From JACMRI01 sp043778625 (GTDB lineage: Bacteria > Bacteroidota > Bacteroidia > UBA4408), in NCBI GenBank assembly GCA_043778625.1, contig JAYWFU010000128.1:1-64000 (forward strand): a stretch of DNA of 64,000 bases, written 5' to 3'. Shown one piece after another: positions 51,832-63,935 of this stretch. A program made the position numbers and the translations under genes. The notes under the pieces are model-generated. The model was not told where the DNA came from and did no database searches. It was given only the letters and a program-made list of their open reading frames with translations. Positions within the stretch are counted from its first letter, which is position 1. Each line of letters begins with the position of its first letter.

Positions 51832-52302
51832 ATGATACAACGCATACAATCAGTTTACTTAGCATTAGCAGCCCTACTCAGTGCATCAATGGTGGTGGGT
51901 AAGTTGGCTAATTACGTTAGCCTGCTAGGGGTTACTACCACATTAAGTGCCTTATTTACTACTACTACAACCCCTACAATGGAACTCCCAATATCAATTA
52001 ACTACGTAATTATAATTGGTGTAGTTACTTGTTGCACACTTGCATTGGCAGCACTTTTTTTATTCCGTAATCGTAAAACACAAATGTTACTTTGCAATAT
52101 TGGAACGCTTGTAAGCATACTACTTACACTATATTTAGCTTATGTTAATAATCAATTAATTGAGCAAAATAACATACAATCGTTTGATAGCGGTAACTTT
52201 AGATTATTTACCCCTATTGTGTGTATGATGTTATTTATACTGGCCTATAAGGGAATTAAAAAAGATGATGATTTAATAAAATCGGCTGATCGACTACGCT
52301 AA
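51832..52302 (+). CDS. DUF4293 family membrane protein
   Basis: A 156-residue inner-membrane protein with four helices. The start MIQRIQSVYLALAALLSASM is the DUF4293 signature, and the cytosolic tail ends GIKKDDDLIKSADRLR, also typical. The family is confined to Bacteroidota and has no known function. It is 22 nt downstream of the KdsC-like gene and probably shares its transcript, ending at the palindrome at 52313. Confidence 0.88.
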   Translation: MIQRIQSVYLALAALLSASMVVGKLANYVSLLGVTTTLSALFTTTTTPTMELPISINYVIIIGVVTCCTLALAALFLFRNRKTQMLLCNIGTLVSILLTLYLAYVNNQLIEQNNIQSFDSGNFRLFTPIVCMMLFILAYKGIKKDDDLIKSADRLR

Positions 52303-52312
52303 TATTTACGAT

Positions 52313-52374
52313 ATTCTTTACTATTAGAGAGGCTATTAATACATGTATTAATAGCCTCTCTAATAGTAAAGAAT
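52313..52374. terminator. 62-bp perfect palindrome between convergent genes
   Basis: Each arm is 31 nt with no unpaired centre (axis between 52343 and 52344, ACA|TGT). The inner core GAGAGGCTATTAATAC is GC-richer. It sits between the DUF4293 gene (+) and pyrH (-) and is flanked by T and A runs, so it could end transcription from both sides. It is much longer than usual intrinsic terminators. Confidence 0.85.
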
Positions 52375-52390
52375 TTTAACACAATGTTGT

Positions 52391-53107
52391 TTACACGTGT
52401 ACTACCGTGCCTACTTGTGCGCCTAATATTAAGTTTAATAAATTGTCTTTTTTGTTCATGTCAAACACAATTATTGGCAAATTATTTTCCTTACACAAAG
52501 TAAAAGCCGTCATATCCATTACGTTTAAGTTTTTTTCGTAGGCTTCGGTAAATGTAATTTCGTCGTATTTAGTGGCCGTTGGGTCTTTTTCGGGGTCGGC
52601 GGTGTATATGCCATCTACCCGCGTACCTTTTAATATCACATCAGCACCAATTTCAATAGCTCGTAACGATGCTGCTGTATCAGTTGTAAAATAAGGGTTA
52701 CCGGTACCTGCACCAAATATTACTACACGTCCCTTTTCCAAGTGGCGCACCGCTCTACGTTTAATAAATGGCTCGCCAATTTGTTCCATTTTAAAAGCCG
52801 TTTGCAAGCGAGTGTAAATACCCGCTTTTTCTAACGCTGCCTGCAATGCCATACTGTTAATACAAGTGGCCAACATACCCATATAATCGCCCTGTACGCG
52901 GTCAATACCCGTTTGTTCGGCTTGTATACCACGGTAGATGTTCCCTCCGCCTATAACAATACTTACCTGTACACCAAGGTCGGTTATTTGTTTAATATCA
53001 GCAGCGTATTCGGTTAAGCGCTCGCTATCAATACCATAGTTTTTATTACCCATAAGCGATTCGCCGCTTAGTTTTAATAGTATTCGTTTGTATTTTAATG
53101 TGTTCAT
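52391..53107 (-). CDS. pyrH: Uridylate kinase
   Basis: A 238-residue UMP kinase of the amino-acid-kinase fold: KRILLKLSGESLMGNKNYGI at the start, VSIVIGGGNIYRG, DYMGMLATCINSMALQAALE, GTGNPYFTTDTAASLRAIEI and LKGTRVDGIYTADPEKDPTA. It makes UDP for RNA, UDP-sugars and CTP, is hexameric, and is usually GTP-activated and UTP-inhibited. It lies downstream of tsf, as is common, but a terminator at 53153 separates them. Length is normal. Confidence 0.96.
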   Translation of the reverse strand: MNTLKYKRILLKLSGESLMGNKNYGIDSERLTEYAADIKQITDLGVQVSIVIGGGNIYRGIQAEQTGIDRVQGDYMGMLATCINSMALQAALEKAGIYTRLQTAFKMEQIGEPFIKRRAVRHLEKGRVVIFGAGTGNPYFTTDTAASLRAIEIGADVILKGTRVDGIYTADPEKDPTATKYDEITFTEAYEKNLNVMDMTAFTLCKENNLPIIVFDMNKKDNLLNLILGAQVGTVVHV

Positions 53108-53152
53108 GCTGTTATATGCCTATATGAGGTGTGTTATTATTTATTTTATCAA

Positions 53153-53189
53153 AAAAAAAGGAACGAATAAAATATCCGTTCCTTTTTTT
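53153..53189 (-). terminator. Terminator of rplM-rpsI-rpsB-tsf
   Basis: AAAAAAAGGAACG pairs perfectly with CGTTCCTTTTTTT around an 11-nt loop, 16 nt past the tsf stop on the minus strand. Confidence 0.88.
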
Positions 53190-53204
53190 AAATTAAATTA
53201 TCAA

Positions 53205-54035
53205 TTATGATAAAGCTACTCGTTTAAAACCTGTAATAACAGCTCCAGCACCTGCTTGTACAACGTACTGAGCAACTGTTAATTTAGAGTCTTTAATAAA
53301 CTCTTGGTTGTTTAGCGTACTTTCTTTAAAGAACTTAGCTAATTTGCCCTGAGCAATTTTTTCAACCATATCTTCAGGTTTACCTTCAGCACGTACTACA
53401 TCTTTAGCTATCTCCATTTCACGTTCAATAGTTTTAGTGTCTACTGAGTCTTTGTCCAAAGCTATTGGCGCCATTGCAGCTATTTGCATAGCTACATCTT
53501 TACCTACTTGTACATCTACATTTTTGCTAAACGAAACTATTGAAGCAATACGATTACCTGGGTGATTGTACGCAAATACTTGCTCCGAAGCAATAGTTGA
53601 ATACTGACCAATTTCAATTTTTTCGCCAATTTTGGCTACGTTATCTAATATTAAGTCAGATACTTTAGCAGCACCAAGTGTTGAATCTAATAATGCTTCA
53701 GCAGTTTCAAATTTGTGAGCTACTGCTGAATCGGCAATTTCGTTAGCAAATTTAATAAAATCAGCATTTATAGCTACGAAGTCAGTTTCGCAATTTAAGC
53801 TAAAAATAATACCTGATTTAGCATCAGCAGTAACTTTAGCAATTGTATAGCCTTCTTTAGCATCACGGTCGCCACGGTTAGCCGCAACTTTTTGACCTTT
53901 CTTACGTAAGTAATCAACTGCTGCTTCAAAATCGCCGTTAGCTTCGGTTAATGCTTTTTTGCAATCCATCATACCTGCGCCAGTTTGAGTTCTCAAACGG
54001 TTTACATCAGCTGCTGTAATTGTTAATGTTGACAT
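53205..54035 (-). CDS. tsf: Elongation factor Ts
   Basis: A 276-residue nucleotide-exchange factor for EF-Tu. The N-terminal UBA-like domain reads VNRLRTQTGAGMMDCKKALT EANGDFEAAVDYLRKKGQ, in two pieces. The core has NCETDFVAINADFIKFANEI, and the C-terminal part ends FIKDSKLTVAQYVVQ. TDFVA is the residue patch that disturbs the EF-Tu nucleotide pocket. It lies 27 nt after rpsB in the ribosomal operon. Confidence 0.97.
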   Translation of the reverse strand: MSTLTITAADVNRLRTQTGAGMMDCKKALTEANGDFEAAVDYLRKKGQKVAANRGDRDAKEGYTIAKVTADAKSGIIFSLNCETDFVAINADFIKFANEIADSAVAHKFETAEALLDSTLGAAKVSDLILDNVAKIGEKIEIGQYSTIASEQVFAYNHPGNRIASIVSFSKNVDVQVGKDVAMQIAAMAPIALDKDSVDTKTIEREMEIAKDVVRAEGKPEDMVEKIAQGKLAKFFKESTLNNQEFIKDSKLTVAQYVVQAGAGAVITGFKRVALS

Positions 54036-54062
54036 TTATATAATTTTTTAAATTAGTTAAAA

Positions 54063-54872
54063 TTAGTTTTTTTCAGCTGGTTTTCTCTTACGAATTCCTG
54101 CACCACCTTTACGTTCGCCACCTTTGTCGCCTTTAGCATCTTCTGCTACCTCAGCTTCTTCGTCTTTGTCCACGTTATCAGTTTTGCGCTCAGCCAAACC
54201 TTCTTCAATAGCTTTAACCATTACACCAACAATTAGTGCAATAGATTTGGTAGCATCGTCGTTAGCTGGTATAGCAAAATCAACATCTTTAGGGTTTGAA
54301 TTAGTATCTACAATTGCAAATGTAGGTATGTTCAAGCGTTTAGCTTCAGCTACAGCAATATGTTCTTTAGTAATATCTACTATAAATAAAGCTGCCGGAA
54401 GACGGCTCATATCAGCTACACTACCAAATACTTTTTGTAGTTTTTCGCGTTCGCGTGATATTGTTAATTTTTCTTTTTTAGAAATTTTAGTAAATTGCTC
54501 ATCGCCTAACATTTTATCAATTGTCGACATCTTTTTGATAGTCTTGCGAATTGTTTGAAAGTTAGTAAGCATTCCGCCTGGCCAACGTTCTGCCACAAAT
54601 GGCATATTGATAGGTGTTACTTTTTCGGCTAATACTTCTTTAGCTTGCTTTTTGGTAGCAACGAACATGATTTTTTTGCCCGATTTTGCTATTTGTTTTA
54701 GTGCGGCAGCAGCTTCCTCTACTTTAACAAGAGTTTTGTTAAGGTCAATTAAGTGAATACCATTTTTTTCCATAAAGATATATGGAGCCATTGCTGGATT
54801 CCATTTTCTTTTTAAGTGTCCAAAATGAGCGCCTGCTTCTAATAATTCGTTGTATGTAGTTCTTGATGACAT
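54063..54872 (-). CDS. rpsB: 30S ribosomal protein S2
   Basis: A 269-residue protein: TTYNELLEAGAHFGHLKRKW NPAMAPYIF, split here, then IHLIDLNKTLVKVEEAAAAL, FVAERWPGGMLTNFQTIRK and IPTFAIVDTNSNPKDVDFAI PAN. The C-terminal 40 residues are a charged Lys/Glu/Gly tail (NVDKDEEAEVAEDAKGDKGG), longer than in E. coli S2. S2 binds the back of the 30S head-body junction and is needed for S1 to join. It is 20 nt after rpsI. Confidence 0.97.
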   Translation of the reverse strand: MSSRTTYNELLEAGAHFGHLKRKWNPAMAPYIFMEKNGIHLIDLNKTLVKVEEAAAALKQIAKSGKKIMFVATKKQAKEVLAEKVTPINMPFVAERWPGGMLTNFQTIRKTIKKMSTIDKMLGDEQFTKISKKEKLTISREREKLQKVFGSVADMSRLPAALFIVDITKEHIAVAEAKRLNIPTFAIVDTNSNPKDVDFAIPANDDATKSIALIVGVMVKAIEEGLAERKTDNVDKDEEAEVAEDAKGDKGGERKGGAGIRKRKPAEKN

Positions 54873-54892
54873 GTTGTATGAATAAGTATAGA

Positions 54893-55279
54893 TTAACGTT
54901 TGCTGAATTGGAATCTTTTTCTCGCTCCTGCGCGACCAAATTTCTTACGTTCCACCTCACGAGGATCACGTGTCATTAAACCTTCCTTACGTAAAGCTGG
55001 CTTGTTGTTGGCATCTAATTCAACCAAAGCACGAGCTATACCCAAACGTACTGCCTCTGCCTGACCTTTAAAACCTCCACCTTTTACGGTAGCCATTATA
55101 TCGTATTTTTCAACTGTATCAGTAGTTGTAAATGGTTGGTTAATGATGTAACGTATTGGCTCTGTGGTGAAATATTCTTTCATCTCACGACCATTTACAA
55201 CAATTTTACCTGTTCCTTTTTTTAAGAAAACGCGTGCAGTTGCAGCTTTACGTCTTCCAATTGTATTAATAACTTCCAT
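54893..55279 (-). CDS. rpsI: 30S ribosomal protein S9
   Basis: A 128-residue protein: NTIGRRKAATARVFLKKGTG KIVVNGR, then FTTTDTVEKYDIMATVKGGG FKGQAEAVRLGIARAL, in pieces, and the C-terminal tail RKKFGRAGARKRFQFSKR, whose last Lys-Arg touches the P-site tRNA. Length is normal. It is 2 nt after rplM, the conserved L13-S9 pair. Confidence 0.97.
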   Translation of the reverse strand: MEVINTIGRRKAATARVFLKKGTGKIVVNGREMKEYFTTEPIRYIINQPFTTTDTVEKYDIMATVKGGGFKGQAEAVRLGIARALVELDANNKPALRKEGLMTRDPREVERKKFGRAGARKRFQFSKR

Positions 55280-55281
55280 AC

Positions 55282-55743
55282 TTATTTAGATGTGCTAGTG
55301 GTAAGGTTTAATTTTACTGGCTTTTGTGCTTCGTGCGGGTGGTTTGTACCTGCATATATATGTAAGTTTCCGAACATAACTGCTCCTAATTTGTTTTTAG
55401 GCAACATACGCTTAATTGCATATTCTAACACACGTGTTGGGTGTTTGGCAAACAATTCTTTAGGCGTTGCAAAACGCTGTCCGCCTGGGTAACCAGTATG
55501 ACGCACATATTGCTTTGTTTCTAATTTGTTTCCTGTAAAACGCGCCTTCTCTGCATTTACGATAATTACGTAATCACCACAATCAACATGCGGTGTAAAA
55601 TAAGGCTTAGTCTTACCACGTAATATGCTAGCTATTTGTGTAGCTAAGCGACCTACGACTTGATTGTCAGCATCTACTAATACCCAGTTTTTAGTAACTG
55701 TAGCACTGTTTGCCGAGACTGTTTTGTAACTTAATGTATCCAC
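55282..55743 (-). CDS. rplM: 50S ribosomal protein L13
   Basis: A 153-residue protein: NWVLVDADNQVVGRLATQIA SILRGK, PYFTPHVDCGDYVIIVNAEK, KQYVRHTGYPGG and RVLEYAIKRMLPKNKLGAVM. L13 is an early 50S assembly protein. It heads the operon with rpsI, rpsB and tsf and has a consensus promoter about 50 nt upstream. Confidence 0.97.
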   Translation of the reverse strand: MDTLSYKTVSANSATVTKNWVLVDADNQVVGRLATQIASILRGKTKPYFTPHVDCGDYVIIVNAEKARFTGNKLETKQYVRHTGYPGGQRFATPKELFAKHPTRVLEYAIKRMLPKNKLGAVMFGNLHIYAGTNHPHEAQKPVKLNLTTSTSK

Positions 55744-55789
55744 TTTATTTAATTAAAAATTGTTATTCTCTATCTTATAATAGAGTGTA

Positions 55790-55819
55790 CAAATATAATT
55801 TTTATTTTACTTAACACAA
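55790..55819 (-). promoter_or_regulatory. Promoter of rplM-rpsI-rpsB-tsf
   Basis: On the minus strand TTG (55817-55819) is followed by exactly 19 nt and TATATTTG (55790-55797), matching the Bacteroidota consensus. The same spacing is seen at rpmH. Confidence 0.75.
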
Positions 55820-55993
55820 CATTTTTAATATCTTTTTTATTAAAAGCAGTTAGTTAATTATACTATATACAAAAAATACTGAGTAAGACTTAGCACTAGT
55901 GTTATTTTACGCACAATAAAATTAGCATTACAATGTACCTTACTAGCAACTACACACCATATTAAGTTTAGTATGCCTTGATATGTATAGCCT

Positions 55994-56953
55994 TTAAAAA
56001 TGTGGACAATCTACAGGTATCATTTTTTTGGCGGTATTAACCAACTTAAATCCTAACATAACCTCGTGGCTACCGCTTGTGTAAGGTTTTATAGCACCTG
56101 TATGGTAGTTGTAAGCATAGGCAATATTTAATTGTTTTACAATTTGAATATTAAGCAAGCCTATGTAAGTACCCATTGTACGATACGAAGCTCCAATGCC
56201 TATTTTGTTATTAATCATAAATTGTACGTTAGCATCTACTTGCAAGGGTGCACCTGCTACTTGCTTTACCAATACCGACGGCATAAATTTGAGGTTAGCT
56301 CCTATGTTTTTTTGCCAACCGCTGTGCACAAAAAAATGTAATTGGTTATAATCAAATGAGGTGCTTGCACTGTATTTATTAATGCTTGATGCCGTGTATT
56401 TATTAGCTAATAAATTAGGAATACCTAAGCCAAGATAAAAATTATCAGTAAAATAATAAGCTCCAAATTTAAAATTAGGGGTAAACTGCGTGGCTACATC
56501 GCCGTTGAGCAATGGGTCGTTAGCATCTTTAACAGGTATAGCTGATAAGTTGGCTGAATACAGGTTAGCCATTGCCCCCAAGCCAAAGGATATAAAATTT
56601 TTGTAACTTAGTCTTACGCGATAGGCATAGTTTAAGGTTAATTGAGTATTTTTAGTATAACCAAATTGGTCGTCCACTACGTTTACACCTATGGCGCTGT
56701 TAGTTTTGCCAATGGGCATGTTTACGTCCAGTGCTTTTATGGTAGGTGCTTTATCAATACCTACCCATTGTTTTTTGAACAATAAAGCTCCATTAACATA
56801 GCCATAGCTACCAATAGCGGCAGGATTTATAAACGATTGTTGCAACATGTACAACGAGTAGTGAGGCGTGTTTTGTGCGCATACTATTCCTCCGTAACTC
56901 AACGTTAATAATAAATATAACGTTTTTAAGTAGATTGATTTAAAAAGCTTCAT
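55994..56953 (-). CDS. PorP/SprF family outer-membrane protein
   Basis: A 319-residue type IX secretion-associated barrel-like protein. Signal peptide (1-26), then the family start HYSLYMLQQSFINPAAIGSY (PAAxG), GALLFKKQWVGIDKAPTI, NSAIGVNVVDDQFGYTKNTQ and a C-terminal AYNYHTGAIKPYTSGSHEVM LGFKL, in pieces. PorP/SprF proteins are needed to export or anchor type B cargo. It lies 33 nt downstream of a giant type B cargo gene, the standard pairing. It is probably that cargo's dedicated partner. Confidence 0.93.
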   Translation of the reverse strand: MKLFKSIYLKTLYLLLTLSYGGIVCAQNTPHYSLYMLQQSFINPAAIGSYGYVNGALLFKKQWVGIDKAPTIKALDVNMPIGKTNSAIGVNVVDDQFGYTKNTQLTLNYAYRVRLSYKNFISFGLGAMANLYSANLSAIPVKDANDPLLNGDVATQFTPNFKFGAYYFTDNFYLGLGIPNLLANKYTASSINKYSASTSFDYNQLHFFVHSGWQKNIGANLKFMPSVLVKQVAGAPLQVDANVQFMINNKIGIGASYRTMGTYIGLLNIQIVKQLNIAYAYNYHTGAIKPYTSGSHEVMLGFKLVNTAKKMIPVDCPHF

Positions 56954-56986
56954 AACAAGTAAATGGGGTAAAATAAATTAAATAAG

Positions 56987-60283
<3,297 letters not shown>

Positions 60284-60289
60284 AGTATA

Positions 60290-60712
60290 CTATTTTAATT
60301 TAGTTAATGTAATAAACGTTTGTTGCGGAGCTTGATAATTACTAATAATAGCGAGGTTTGTGGCAGATATATATTGTGCTACAAAATCAAATTTATGGCG
60401 TTCAATACCCTCTACAAAAGTTAATATTCCGTTAGTTAGTTGCCAAGTTCCGTTGTATGAATTTTCTCCGTAGGTCATTATACATACAGCATCAGGCTTA
60501 AATGTGTAGGTAACTTTAGGATTTTGCTTGCGTTCGGTATAAGTACCATCATCATTTTGACGATTGGTTTTAACTATTTCCCACGAAGTATTAATTAATT
60601 TTTGAGTACTAACAATAGTATCGGTTTGGGCGGTAATGTTGGTGGTAGTTTGCGCTACGAGTGGTATATTTATGGCTACAATTGCAAATAAAATAAGTAA
60701 TAGTAATTTCAT
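60290..60712 (-). CDS. Lipocalin-like secreted protein
   Basis: A 140-residue protein with a signal peptide (1-20, ending LVAQ). The body, LINTSWEIVKTNRQNDDGTY, VTYTFKPDAVCIMTYGENSY, NGTWQLTNGILTFVEGIERH and a late NLAIISNYQA, has the strand pattern of small lipocalin-like beta-barrel domains (W at the first strand, GTW in the middle). It lies 6 nt upstream of the giant cargo gene and is probably the first gene of that operon. Ligand unknown. Confidence 0.75.
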   Translation of the reverse strand: MKLLLLILFAIVAINIPLVAQTTTNITAQTDTIVSTQKLINTSWEIVKTNRQNDDGTYTERKQNPKVTYTFKPDAVCIMTYGENSYNGTWQLTNGILTFVEGIERHKFDFVAQYISATNLAIISNYQAPQQTFITLTKLK

Positions 60713-60806
60713 AGTTAATTAGTTTTAGTTAATTATTAATTTAACTAAGATAATTGTTTTATTTACTTTTAATACACTAAAACTAATTTTTAATTAAAAT
60801 GAACTA

Positions 60807-61784
60807 TTACAATGCCAATACATCAATCATTTTAAGTAAATCAGTATCCAAATTATTAATGTGTTTTATGGCTTGGGCAAATGGCGTATATTGTATTTTG
60901 TTATGCACAACACCTACCATAAAACCGTGCTTATGCTCCACTAATGCGTTTACGGCGGCGTACCCCATACGGCTTGCTAATACCCTGTCCATGGCACTTG
61001 GCGCGCCTCCACGTTGTATGTGCCCTAGTACACTTACACGTATATCAAAATTGGGTAATTGTGGTTTTATACGGTTTACTAAGGCATAAGCTCCACCCTC
61101 CTCTTCGCCCTCAGCAACAATAACTATACTGCTTGATTTTTTGCGACGGCGATCACTGGTTAATTTTTCTATTAGTTTGTTTAGTTCAGTGGGAGTTTCG
61201 GGTATTAATATAGCCTCTGCCCCTACCCCAATTCCGCTACGCAATGCTATTAAGCCTGCATCACGCCCCATAACCTCTACAAAAAACAAACGGTCGTGGC
61301 TTGCGGCGGTATCTCTAATTCTGTCCACAGCTTCTACCACAATATTTATAGCAGTATCGTACCCTATGGTAAAATCAGTGCCTACTAAATCGTTGTCAAT
61401 AGTGCCAGGTAGCCCTATAATGGGGTAGTTGTAACGTGTGCCAAATTCGTGTGCGCCTTTAAATGTACCATCGCCCCCTATTACAATAAGCGCATCAATG
61501 TTGTGCTGTTGCAAATTAGTATGCGCTTGTTGCATACCTTGGGTAGTCATAAAGCCCATGCTACGTGCGGTTTTGAGTATAGTGCCACCACGCTGTATAA
61601 TGTTACCCACATTGGCGGTAGTAATTAGGCTTATTTCGTTATTTATTAATCCGTCGTAGCCGTGCATTACTCCGTATACTGCTATGTTATTAAAAGCGGC
61701 GGTGCGCACTACTGCTCTAATGGCGGCATTCATGCCTGGCGAATCTCCACCTGAAGTAAGTACGGCTATGTTTTTTATGTTCAT
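60807..61784 (-). CDS. pfkA: ATP-dependent 6-phosphofructokinase
   Basis: A 325-residue enzyme that makes fructose-1,6-bisphosphate in glycolysis. ATP motif VLTSGGDSPGMNAAIRAVVR, VYGVMHGYDGLI, DALIVIGGDGTFKGA (GGDGT keeps Gly-Asp-Gly, fits the ATP rather than PPi type), catalytic Asp in LPGTIDNDLVGTDFTIGYDT, VEVMGRDAGLIAL and SVLGHIQRGGAPSAMDRVLA. All sites are present. It follows ligA by 22 nt, suggesting one transcript. Confidence 0.96.
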   Translation of the reverse strand: MNIKNIAVLTSGGDSPGMNAAIRAVVRTAAFNNIAVYGVMHGYDGLINNEISLITTANVGNIIQRGGTILKTARSMGFMTTQGMQQAHTNLQQHNIDALIVIGGDGTFKGAHEFGTRYNYPIIGLPGTIDNDLVGTDFTIGYDTAINIVVEAVDRIRDTAASHDRLFFVEVMGRDAGLIALRSGIGVGAEAILIPETPTELNKLIEKLTSDRRRKKSSSIVIVAEGEEEGGAYALVNRIKPQLPNFDIRVSVLGHIQRGGAPSAMDRVLASRMGYAAVNALVEHKHGFMVGVVHNKIQYTPFAQAIKHINNLDTDLLKMIDVLAL

Positions 61785-61806
61785 TTTTTTACGTATGTAT
61801 TAAGTT

Positions 61807-63822
61807 TTATTGTATTAACTTCATTAATTCCTCCTCGCTAATAATAGGTACACCAAGGCTTTCGGCTTTTTTTAGTTTTTCGGGTCCCATATTATCTCCT
61901 GCTACTACATAACTTGTTTTGCCTGAAATACTACCAGATACCTTGCCTCCGTTTTGCTCAATGAGCTGCTTAATAGCATCTCGCTCTATAGTAAACACGC
62001 CTGACACTACTAATGTTTTACCACTTAACTTATCCGTTTTAGTGGCTAATACGTTTTCGTTTAACGTAAATTGTAACCCCGCATTAACTAAACGTTGTAA
62101 CAGTTGTTGGTTGTGCAAATTGTCAAAAAATGCACGTACACTTACCGCTATTTTAGCACCTACTTCGCTTACTTGCGTAAGCTCTTCAAGCGAGGCTTGT
62201 TGTAACTTATCTAATGTATGAAAATAATGTGCTAGTTTCTTGGCCGTGTTTTCGCCCACGTGCCTAATACCAATAGCGTATAGCACCCGTTCAAACGGTA
62301 CTTGCTTACTTGCTTTAATTCCTGCTAATAAATTATCAACTGTTTTTTGTCCAAAGCGCTCAATGGCAAGCAGCTGCTCAGGTTTCAAATCGTAAATGTC
62401 AGCATAATTATGTAGTAGTTTTTGTTCAAATAATGTTTCGATAGATTCTTCGCCAAGTCCGTCAATGTTCATCATTCTACGGCTTACAAAATGATTCATT
62501 TTACCCTTAATTTGTGGGGCGCAATGGTCTTCGTTTAAGCAATAATGATTAGCCTCTCCCTCAGGGCGCACTAATACACTATTACACTCAGGGCAATTAT
62601 GAATAAACGGTATGGGCTGTGCATTAGCGTTACGGCGCAATAAGTCCACCCCCATAATTTTTGGAATAATTTCGCCTCCTTTTTCTACATACACATAATC
62701 GTTAATATGTAGGTCGAGTTCCGTCATAAAATCGTCGTTGTGTAATGTAGCACGTCGCACTGTTGAACCGCTTATTAATGCTGGAGCTAGGTTAGCCACA
62801 GGTGTTACATTGCCCGTGCGCCCTACTTGATACGTTACGCTTAATAATTGTGTGGATACCTGTTGTGGTTTAAATTTGTAAGACGTAGCCCAACGTGGGT
62901 TTTTGGACGTAAAACCTAGTGCTTTTTGTTGCGCAATACTATTTACTTTTATTACAATACCATCAATATCAAACGGTAAGTTGTTACGCTCCGTGTCCCA
63001 ATGGTGTATAAATTCAAGTACTTGGTGTATAGTAGCACATTTTTTATAATAGTTACCTACCTTAAACCCCCAGCTGTTGGCGGCTTGCAGGCTTTGTTCG
63101 TGTGTGGTATAACTATTTTGGTTAGTGTACACAAAGTACAAGAAGCAATCTAACTTGCGCTTTGCCACCAGTGATGCATCTTGCATTTTGAGCGAACCAC
63201 TTGCCGCATTGCGAGGATTCGCCATTAGGACCTCACCTTCTACTTCTCGCGCTGCATTTAACTGTTTAAACACTTGATGCGGCATAAATATTTCGCCCCG
63301 TATTTCAAACTCATTGGGGTAGTTGCCTTGGGTAAGTTGTAGCGGAATGGTTTTAATAGTTTTTACGTTGTTGGTTACATCGTCGCCCTGCGTGCCATCG
63401 CCACGTGTTACAGCTTGGTATAGCTCGCCATTGCGGTATTTAATGCCTATGGCCACCCCATCGTATTTAAGTTCGCACACGTATTCGTAATCGGCGGTGA
63501 GCAATCCTTTTTTTACACGTTCGTCAAAGGCTAGTAAATCTTCTTCAGAATAAGTATTGCTTAACGATAGCATAGGATGCTGGTGCACAACAGTATTAAA
63601 AGCCTTGGTAATACTGCCTCCTACACGTTGCGTGGGCGACGATGGTAGCTTGTACTGCGGATATTGTTCCTCTAGCGTAATAAGTTCGTGGAGCAAAGCG
63701 TCAAATTCATAATCAGTTATTGTTGAGGCGGATAATTGATAGTAAGTATGATTATGCTGGTGTAATAGCGTTGATAATGCTTGTATGCGAGCTTGTGCTA
63801 TGGGGTTGAATGTGGTATTCAT
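61807..63822 (-). CDS. ligA: NAD-dependent DNA ligase
   Basis: A 671-residue ligase from ATG 63822 (MNTTFNPIAQARIQALSTLL); an ATG 15 codons upstream adds nothing family-like. The nucleotidyltransferase domain has CELKYDGVAIGIKY with the adenylated Lys, followed by MANPRNAASGSLKMQD. A zinc finger (CPECNSVLV ... HYCLNEDHC), helix-hairpin-helix region (RFGQKTVDNLLAGI, LTQVSEVGAKIA) and C-terminal BRCT (GKTLVVSGVFTIERDAIKQL) follow in order. It joins Okazaki fragments and repair nicks. It is the first gene of a ligA-pfkA pair. Confidence 0.97.
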   Translation of the reverse strand: MNTTFNPIAQARIQALSTLLHQHNHTYYQLSASTITDYEFDALLHELITLEEQYPQYKLPSSPTQRVGGSITKAFNTVVHQHPMLSLSNTYSEEDLLAFDERVKKGLLTADYEYVCELKYDGVAIGIKYRNGELYQAVTRGDGTQGDDVTNNVKTIKTIPLQLTQGNYPNEFEIRGEIFMPHQVFKQLNAAREVEGEVLMANPRNAASGSLKMQDASLVAKRKLDCFLYFVYTNQNSYTTHEQSLQAANSWGFKVGNYYKKCATIHQVLEFIHHWDTERNNLPFDIDGIVIKVNSIAQQKALGFTSKNPRWATSYKFKPQQVSTQLLSVTYQVGRTGNVTPVANLAPALISGSTVRRATLHNDDFMTELDLHINDYVYVEKGGEIIPKIMGVDLLRRNANAQPIPFIHNCPECNSVLVRPEGEANHYCLNEDHCAPQIKGKMNHFVSRRMMNIDGLGEESIETLFEQKLLHNYADIYDLKPEQLLAIERFGQKTVDNLLAGIKASKQVPFERVLYAIGIRHVGENTAKKLAHYFHTLDKLQQASLEELTQVSEVGAKIAVSVRAFFDNLHNQQLLQRLVNAGLQFTLNENVLATKTDKLSGKTLVVSGVFTIERDAIKQLIEQNGGKVSGSISGKTSYVVAGDNMGPEKLKKAESLGVPIISEEELMKLIQ

Positions 63823-63845
63823 TTTTGAATAATTATAATATTGTA

Positions 63846-63853
63846 CAAAAATA
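63846..63853 (-). promoter_or_regulatory. -7 element (TATTTTTG) of ligA-pfkA
   Basis: An exact TAnnTTTG match 23 nt upstream of the chosen ligA start on the minus strand. Its position supports the 63822 start, since the alternative start at 63867 would lie upstream of it. Confidence 0.5.
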
Positions 63854-63908
63854 ACAAACCCTACCATACTATGCGGCTAAGTCAAAATAATTGTAGTTGA
63901 TTTTTAAT

Positions 63909-63916
63909 TACTTTTG
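63909..63916 (+). promoter_or_regulatory. -7 element (TACTTTTG) before the last partial gene
   Basis: An exact TAnnTTTG match 19 nt before ATG 63936 on the plus strand, giving a short leader as is usual in this phylum. Confidence 0.4.
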
Positions 63917-63935
63917 AATTAAAATCTATATCGAA

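Noticed and set aside
52313..52374. A CRISPR repeat or IS end
   Set aside because: There is a single copy, with no spacers, no cas genes and no transposase nearby.
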